From contig CM031611.1 in the NCBI GenBank assembly GCA_018398815.1, positions 45,767,394 to 45,831,393 of the forward strand: a DNA stretch of 64,000 nucleotides, in the 5' to 3' direction. The translations under genes and the position numbers were made by a program. Positions within the stretch are counted from its first letter, which is position 1; each line of letters opens with the position of its first letter. Below the pieces are notes generated by a model. The model searched no databases, had not been told where the DNA came from, and was given only the letters and a program-made list of their open reading frames with translations. The DNA is from Conus ventricosus. Lineage: Eukaryota > Mollusca > Gastropoda > Neogastropoda > Conidae. Of this stretch, positions 57,045 through 64,000 are shown one piece after another.

Positions 57045-57481
57045 GCTCGGTAGGCGATGCAAGGGAAGCAACTTCCTCTCAGGGCTTGAATCTCGTTCGG
57101 CCCCGGTTGTTTCCCTTCCCCCACCTCATGTGTCTGCCCCTTCTTTTGGACAGAACACTTGGGTTTCGCCCTCATTTCCGAGCGCCCCTCAGGGGACCGG
57201 CGCATTAGGCCCCCCATTTACTGGGTTGGGCCAGCAGCCACACCCTCAGCCCCCACTATCATGGGGTCAGGGCCCTTTGCTTAGGCGCCATGGGCCCAAT
57301 GGCAATATCCCCCAACCATGGGCTTTCCACAGCCCCCTGCTCCGGGGTTTCCCTGGTGACCGGGTTTTATGCCAGCCCTCCACCAGTGCAGGCCTCTTCC
57401 TCCAGGCCCCCTCGGCCCACCGGTGACTGATCCCTCCCCCGGAGTGTCTGGGGAATCAGCCATCCCAGGCCACCCTGGGCT

Positions 57482-57581
57482 NNNNNNNNNNNNNNNNNNN
57501 NNNNNNNNNNNNNNNNNNNNNNNNNNNNNNNNNNNNNNNNNNNNNNNNNNNNNNNNNNNNNNNNNNNNNNNNNNNNNNNNN
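57482..57581. other. assembly gap, 100 N
   Basis: Exactly 100 N between two versions of the same locus. Confidence 1.
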
Positions 57582-57989
57582 TAAATAAAAAGGGAAAAAA
57601 AAACAAAAAAAAAAAAAAAATTTTTTTGCTGCCATACTACAAAGAAAAGAAAGTTACGTTGTAGAACAGAAAGGTCATGAAACTTTCAAACTTAAAAATA
57701 GAGTTATTGGGTGAAAAAAAACTTCCCTTCATCTTTCATTCAAAAAACCAGTGAAAATTCTCTTTTTTCCAAACCAAATGACACGGCAGAGTAAGTAATT
57801 TTAATGTATCCGGGAAGCACAATGTTTAAAATCATCTTTTCACCAAAAAATAATCAAGAATGTCAATTTTTGCATTTTATAGCCTATAATACTTATGATC
57901 TTGATATTGACACCAACACAAATGAAAAAAACTACTATACCATTACACTATGTACACACTGGCTTGCTTGCAATACTATAAGCAAATAA

Positions 57990-58270
57990 TTTTGGAAAAT
58001 TTGAAAATGAAAGCATGTTTGTCACACAAGAGGTCAGGGTGAAGAGGTGGAAGAAAAGGCTTTCCCCCTTCATCATGGTCTTGCTTTTTAAAGCGGCGCT
58101 TCAGATGGTCACTTTTGTCCACCCAAGCCATGCTCTGAATTTGTCCTGGACAACAGGGTTTTTCTGAACTGCCCACAGGTTAGGCACATCTGTCATGGTG
58201 TGGGGGTTGACCTTGGTGGGATGATTTTGACTGGCTTACTATCCATCCGCTGCAGAACAGCAGCAGCACC
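57990..58270 (-). pseudogene. assembly copy of the piggyBac-like transposase remnant
   Basis: Same locus as 51,630-51,892. MAWVDKSDHLKRR is retained at about 58,090-58,130; deletions shift the frame elsewhere. Confidence 0.7.
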
Positions 58271-58555
58271 GACACACCCGCACAATAAACATTATCTATC
58301 TAAAAATGCTTTCTTTATATTTTACTCACCCATGCTGTCCCATGAAAATATAAAAACATGTCAATAAGCTATGATTATGATGCAATACTTCGTTTCATAC
58401 ATTGTGTGTTTGTTACACAATACATGTGTTAAGTAAAAAAAATAAAAAAAACAAAAACAGTAACGGGATGAAAGCATCAAAAAGTACACACACCTTGCTG
58501 GAAAGCCTGGACTTGACCACTTAGTGACAGATGAGCTTTTTTCAGCTGAAAAACT

Positions 58556-58601
<46 letters not shown>
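58556..58601. repeat. 46-G run
   Basis: Counterpart of the 22-G run at 52,194-52,215. Confidence 0.95.
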
Positions 58602-58602
<1 letters not shown>

Positions 58603-59378
58603 GGCATTCTTGTGATGTGAGTAACCATGTTCACCAGTGAAAGGGGGCAAAGCAGAAACCCAAATCAAAAGTCTTGATGCCAGTTCGTATCATGAACGCA
58701 CAAACTCTTCCTCTGTCATGTCTGGCACATGCTCACCTCTGCTCGGCCTGTGCTGTGCAGTCGTTATCACCACCACCCTCTTTACCCATCACTCACCCAC
58801 TATCATTTGCTGCCAGTTTAGTTCAGAATCTGAACGTCCTCACCTCCACTTTCAATAAAAATCCTCATTACTGTTGTCAAAGTCTTCCTCAGCGACGTAT
58901 GTGAATCTACTGTCTGAGGCAAGTCTAACACGTTTAAAGTGTGGAACACTGTAACACTTTGCTGTCGAGTAACACTGAGCAGATATACTATTGTTGCATG
59001 CATTGAACACATGGACAGTGTCTTGCATTTTAAATTCAAAAACACCCAGTGGGTTGCTCACTCAGTGAAAATGATGTGCAACCATTTGGTGCTTTCAAAA
59101 GGGTAAGGTCAATGAATATTCTAATTAGACTAACACGTCATCTGCAAGGTGGGTGCCAGCCCAAAAATTCAAATCGTACAAAAGCCCTGACCTTTGTCTG
59201 GAGGGGGGGGGGGCTTCATCCCAAGAGAGTTAAGGACAAGATACACTTGCACACTGAAACCCGCATATTTCATGGCAGTTGTTGTCGTTTGGCAAGAGTG
59301 TGTGGTTCTATGTGTGGGCTGTTTTTAGTCACTCTCTCAGCTCTGGTTCTGCGTGAAAATCCCAGTTCTTTGTGTGGT

Positions 59379-59536
59379 GCTCCCTGAAGGGGAATGGGCT
59401 GCCCACGTGGTGGGGTAAACAAAGCAGTCACACGCATAATGTTCTCATCCCCAGCTGATGCATTTGTACCATAGTTTTCAAGTACTTCGGCTGTTCGATG
59501 ATCCCTGGAGTCTCTTAGCCAGGGTACAGCAACAAC
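59379..59536 (+). mobile_element. assembly copy of SINE fragment 3
   Basis: Same as 53,002-53,164 with single-base deletions. Confidence 0.85.
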
Positions 59537-60112
59537 GTGTGGTGTTGTCAGCCAATGTGGGCATCGTTTCCTTTGCCTCTTCCCCTCAAAAGGCCTTCTT
59601 CAGTGCACCAGTGCCTTCTTCATGCTAGGTGGCATCGTCCTGTGCCATGTTGGCCAGCTCAAAGGGAGCAGGACGAAACTTGCTGAGCGCTGCATGAATC
59701 TGTCTATGTCCACACAGACTGCGGCTGAGCAGCCATATTGTAGCCCAACCCCTAGAGGGCGCACCCATGCCCACACCTCAAAAAGCATGGTATCCCAGGC
59801 CGTAATTGTAGTTAGGCAGCACTCCATCACCGATTGCCCCACATCTCTAGACTATCCCCAGGCGACACGGGCTAGACCCACCATCACCCTTACGGCTGGG
59901 TTTGCTCTCCCTTGGTGTTCGCTGCTATGTCATCTCGCAGGAAATTCCACTCTTTTCCCTGTATCCCTTCCTTTTTTAAGGGTTTTGTGCTGTTATGATT
60001 CTCTTCTTCCACTGCTGGCTTCTTTCAAAAACTTGGAAATGGGAGTTGCCAAGTTTTGTCCTTGGTTTGACCCCTGTTAGCCTGACCTCATGTCCAGATC
60101 CAGTGTCTGAGT

Positions 60113-60370
60113 TTGTCTGGCCATCCTAGAATTGTGTGCTTACATGAGAGTGTGCTGTGCACAAATTCCAGTGTTTTCTGTGGGGATGGAGGGCGATGCA
60201 TGTCGTTTCCTTTTTGTGCCGATTCCAATCAGGCTGGCAGTGCAGGCAGTGCTTTTCTCCAGTTGCATTGGAGTTTTGCGTTTTGTACTGCCCAGAATGT
60301 GGACAGGATGTGGACAGATTCCAAGAGATTGACTTGGAAGAAATCAGTCGGTGCTCAACCCTCATGGCAG
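60113..60370 (+). CDS. assembly copy of the zinc-ribbon-like ORF
   Basis: Matches 53,762-54,034. CRQC and CPEC pairs are unchanged; the frame is intact through DLEEISR and then diverges by a one-base insertion. Confidence 0.4.
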
Positions 60371-61854
60371 CAGCAACCTTGGTGGGGCTGTGCTTTTACT
60401 TGCTGCACACGTAATACTTTTAAAAACGCTTGGGGCTCTCAAGCACAACTTTGCGCAGGTGACGCCAGTGATTCAGAACGAACATGATGAGATGAGGTTG
60501 AGTGTTTCTCAAGTGCATAAGTTGAGGGAAAACAGGAAGAAATGAATTGAAATGCATCGGTACAGCTCATGGAAAATGTACATGTCCTGAGAAGGAGTAA
60601 TGACTGTCTGCATCATTTAGTTAACTTTGATGCTAGATATTAGTAAATGTTAAAATACTGCCATGATTACAGAATGATGAAAAGCTATTATCATGATGTG
60701 CAAGACCTAAGAAGAGTGGAAGAGTTGCTTTATGTCAAGTCATGGTCTGCCATATAACATAAATGAGTAATCAGCTATTGTAGGAGAGAGAGAGGAATAA
60801 AAACCATAAAATACTTAGGAAGAGAGAGAGGGAGAGAGAGAGGAATTTTTATCTCAAATATGATAACCAAATGTAAAATGACTCGGAAATTTCAGGAGTA
60901 GCTGGAAAAACTGGCAGCAGTGGAGTGATGCATAAACTGTTGCCAGAATTTCGAGTTTGCTGGTGTTTGTTAATGCGTGCTTTTATGGTATGGGTCGTCC
61001 TTATGCTACAGTCCAGTATACGATGAGTTGTGATCATCAACAATCTACTAAGCTTAAGAGGCCACCATCACAACTTATAACTGAATGAAATAAAGAAAGA
61101 TCGTCAGATCAAATTATCCTGAAATTTAATTTTGTTTTAATTACACATACTATACCGTGGCTCACTAATGCAATAAGCGGCAGCAATTTGCTATCCCTGC
61201 CTCGTATACAATAAAGTCCGTACGGACAACAAAACCCTTGAAAGGGCCTTGAGCCTTGCGCATGCTCAGAACCATCCTCTTTTCTCGGCAGCCATTTTCC
61301 CGTTAAGCCGCGTGTACACGAGCAGCTAAGTATTTTTTTACTTTTCTCGCAATCGATCGATTGTTGTTGCTGTTCTTTGGTGTCCTTGCTTATGTTTTCA
61401 CTTAAGGGAGAAACGTACGTGAAGCGATTGGGTGGTAAGGCGAGAGTGAAGAAGATTTCGTCTTTCGATTCCTGCATCTCGCCAGCAGGTTCTTTGTCTA
61501 TAGCCGCGCCAAAACCTCCTCTCCCTTCAGCGTCACTTTCTCTCTATTCTCTTCTCCAAGGTTCACTTCAACTCAGCTGCGGTTCTGTTGTTGTGACAGC
61601 GAGCTCTTTCTCGCAACCCACAATTTGTGACGATGATCGGCTCAGCTGCGGTTCTGTCGATCCCGTCCCTTTGTCCCCTCACGGCGAGCGACTCAGCTGC
61701 GGTTCTGTCGTTCCCTGACTGCATCTTGTGTTCAGTTCAGCTGCGTCTACTGCACACAGTTCGGTTTCCATGGCAGAACCGAAGATGCATGAGCCCCCAA
61801 CAACGGAGCTCCGGATGGGCACTGAGGCAGACTTCTCGTCTACCTCTCCCTCTC

Positions 61855-62620
61855 CAGGGTTCGTACAGAGTCCTGGAAGTCTGGAAAAAGTATGGAAAAA
61901 TGAAAAAACCATTTCCAGGGCTGGAAAAGTCTTGGAATTTTTGTAATTTGTGGCCATGGGTCTGGAAAAGTCCTGGAATTTTGTAAAAGATGTGCAAACT
62001 TTTTCATGATGTCGAAATTTTGCTTTGAAGTTTCTTTACAAAAACATTGAAATAGGAATAAAAACAGAAATTAAATCACGCCAATGATCGCAGTTTTCAG
62101 ATTTCCTCTGGCCGGAGGTTTAAGCAGACGATTACCAAGGGAGGTAATTTGTAACTTCCTCAATTTTGATCAAATTACCTTCCTTGGTATTAACGCTCGC
62201 GACGTTTGTAAACTTTTTTTTAACTAGTTTTATTTTTTAAATACTTTTTTTCCTCCAACCAGTCTCTTACACACCATGCATAGTCTGTATGTTCTTTTAC
62301 AAATGGACATATTTTTGCTGATTTTAGTGTTTTGGCATTTAATACAGAGAGTCTGATTGTTAATGTTCTAATGTGTGGTGTACTGGCACACTCACTCTGA
62401 TAAAAACTGGAAAAAAAGAAATGGCAATTTGACTTTTCTCTGTTTAGGTTGATGAAAAAATTATTTGAAAACAAAGTTTTTTGTTTTTTTTTTCTTTGTA
62501 CAAAAAAAATTGTAAGTAATTTTTTTTTCATCAACCTTAACACAGAAAAATCAAACTGCCGTTTCTGTTTTCAATTTTTACTCCTTGAATTTTGTTCTTG
62601 AAGTCTGATAGGAACCCTGT

Positions 62621-62673
<53 letters not shown>

Positions 62674-62903
62674 CTGTCTCTAACGCACTTGCTCTCTCTC
62701 TATCTTATCCAAAAAATTATGTCAAAATTTAAATACGGAATTGAATAGAGAGCACATTGGCTTGTAAGTACTCAGCCATGTTGAACATCCAAATTAAAAT
62801 GAAAGGACAGTTGAGAGGGCCGCGAGGCCTAGTGTCCTAATTACCTGACCTGACCTGACCTGACCATATCTCTCTCTCACACCAAAACAAAACACACACA
62901 CAC

Positions 62904-62944
<41 letters not shown>

Positions 62945-63358
62945 CCACAAACACACACACACACACACTGTCTGTCTGTCACACACCTACACCACACATG
63001 CGCGCACGCACTCACACTTTCACACACACCGTCTCTTTCTTCTCACATACATAGACACATACACTGTCTCTCTCTCTCTCTCTCTCATATCTCTCTCTTC
63101 TCTCTCTCTCTGTCTCTGTCTCCATGTCTCTACTTTTTCACGCATGTGCGCGCACGCGCGCACACACACACACACTAAATTTTTGGTAAGTATGAATGCC
63201 CTGCTATCATTTAAGCAGTTCTTTTCTGGTGTGTTTAGCATGGTAATCACATACAGAGGTGCACGCACACACACATTCTGGGGTCCTGGAAAATTATGAA
63301 AGCCCTGAAAAAGTCTGGAAAGTATGGAATTTTGTTTGGTCACTCTGTATGAACCCTG
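61855..63358. mobile_element. assembly copy of the 1.5 kb DNA transposon
   Basis: CAGGGTTCGTACAGA start, TATGAACCCTG end, CCTCTC on both sides (61,849-61,854 and 63,359-63,364). Internal (CA)n tracts differ in length from the first copy. Confidence 0.82.
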
Positions 63359-63789
63359 CCTCTCGCTCGGTAGGCGATGCAAGGGAGCAACTTCCTCTCA
63401 GGGCTTGAATCTCGTTCGGCCCCGGTTGTTTCCCTCCCCCACCTCATGTGTCTGCCCCTTCTTTGGACAGAACACTTGGGTTTCGCCCTCATTCCGAGCG
63501 CCCCTCAGGGGACCGGCGCATTAGGCCCCCCATTTACGGGTTGGGCCAGCAGCCACACCTCAGCCCCACTATCATGGGTCAGGGCCCTTGCCTAGGCGCC
63601 ATGGCCCAATGCAATATCCCCCAACCATGGGCTTTCCACAGCCCCCTGCTCCGGGGTTTCCTGGTGACCGGTTTTATGCCCAGCCCTCCACCAGTGCAGG
63701 CCTCTTCCTCCCAGGCCCCCTCGGCCCACCCGGTGACTGATCCCTCCCCGGAGTGTCTGGGAATCAGCCATCCCAGGCCACCCTGGGCT

Positions 63790-64000
63790 TTCGCCCGCAC
63801 CGCTTCGCCAAGGGCGCCACCCCCTCGGTCTGTGGCTCCGACCTGGTGGATTCTGAGTCAGAGGAGGGGGGCCAGTCGCCCGGTTCTTATTCCTCCAGGA
63901 CTCGGTGGCCTTTCTGGCTTCCCTTGTCCCGAGGCGGTGTCATCCTCTCAGGAGGTCAGAGCCCCCTGCCCTTCGGCAGCGAAACTCGCCTGGGATCTCA
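63790..64000 (+). pseudogene. continuation of the interrupted Ser/Pro-rich reading frame
   Basis: GC-rich unique sequence after the duplicated part. One plus-strand frame includes DLVDSESEEGGQSPG, an acidic Ser-rich motif, and runs towards the window edge. It is downstream of the frame described for 55,063-57,481 and has no recognised domain. Confidence 0.35.

Larger units (their letters stand above)
55063..57481 (+). pseudogene. Ser/Pro-rich reading frame interrupted by a DNA transposon
   Basis: From about 55,063 the plus strand is coding-like: GETYVKRLGGKARVKKISSF, then four LSCGSV-type repeats, then MAEPKMHEPP and FSSTSPSP up to 55,538. It is cut by a 1.5 kb transposon and resumes at 57,039 with Pro/Gly-rich sequence (SAPSFGQNTWVSPSF) up to the N gap. 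Excising the transposon with one TSD keeps a reading frame open across the junction. 63,790-64,000 supplies the continuation. No domain is recognised. Low-complexity Pro/Ser-rich composition resembles a retroelement ORF1/gag or a disordered host protein; I cannot decide. Confidence 0.45.
57582..63789. other. second assembly copy of 51.1-57.5 kb (likely false duplication)
   Basis: Follows the order of 51,100-57,481 throughout, with frequent single-base deletions that make it about 3 percent shorter. The first copy ends at CCACCCTGGGCT next to the gap and this copy reads CCACCCTGGGCTTTCGCCC, that is straight through the point where the first contig stopped. It includes second versions of the transposase remnant, SINE fragment, zinc-ribbon ORF, CAGCTGCGG repeats and the 1.5 kb transposon. 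Confidence 0.93.

Noticed and set aside
51100..63789. A 6 kb segmental tandem duplication
   Set aside because: Gap position, read-through of the first contig end and the deletion pattern indicate an unmerged assembly overlap or haplotype.
1..64000. CRISPR arrays, rRNA or tRNA genes
   Set aside because: The regular repeats are microsatellites or minisatellites without spacer structure, and no rRNA block or tRNA cloverleaf with A/B boxes was recognised.

Overview
This 64 kb window is animal nuclear DNA, dominated by repeats and transposons. It has no bacterial-type operons, rRNA or CRISPR arrays, and I could not verify any single-copy host gene. The density of (TG)n, (GA)n and poly-G tracts, a (CAA)n-tailed SINE and the retroelement lineages suggest a mollusc, possibly a gastropod; this is inference. 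Two 100-N gaps (44,822-44,921 and 57,482-57,581) mark contig joins.

Layout: 1-8.3 kb is a microsatellite-rich block with a 15-bp minisatellite, a degenerate roughly 1-2 kb module repeated about four times, and two copies of a SINE, one with a perfect 14-bp target-site duplication (TSD). 8,278-17,538 is a decayed Ty3/Gypsy-type LTR retrotransposon on the minus strand (1.08-1.09 kb LTRs, tRNA-Trp-type primer site). 18,885-27,606 is a second, much younger LTR retrotransposon on the minus strand (1.35 kb LTRs, perfect 5-bp TSD CCCTT, 18-nt tRNA-Pro primer site). In both elements integrase sequence lies upstream of reverse transcriptase, the Ty1/copia-like order known from Gmr1-type Ty3/Gypsy elements. 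The second element has lost the integrase catalytic core.

28,466-43,622 is the most interesting object: a 15.2 kb segment bounded by inverted terminal repeats of about 107 bp, each of which is itself a 39-bp-arm palindrome, with AAAGC on both flanks. Between them are frameshifted but recognisable parts of a protein-primed family B DNA polymerase (36.2-38.1 kb, plus) and a packaging-type P-loop ATPase (28.75-29.15 kb, minus), with weaker hints of an integrase C-terminus and a capsid-like gene. This is the gene set of Polinton/Maverick or adintovirus-like elements. Homopolymers between 28.6 and 41.5 kb look inflated, so decay and consensus error cannot be separated here.

44.9-57.5 kb holds AT-rich sequence, a piggyBac-like transposase remnant with an apparent intron, a truncated SINE, a zinc-ribbon ORF, and a proline/serine-rich reading frame interrupted by a 1.5 kb DNA transposon with TSD CCTCTC. 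57,582-63,789 is a second, deletion-rich copy of 51.1-57.5 kb that starts at the N gap and runs past the gap junction. It is almost certainly an unmerged contig overlap or haplotype, not a biological tandem duplication. 63,790-64,000 is the true continuation of the interrupted reading frame.
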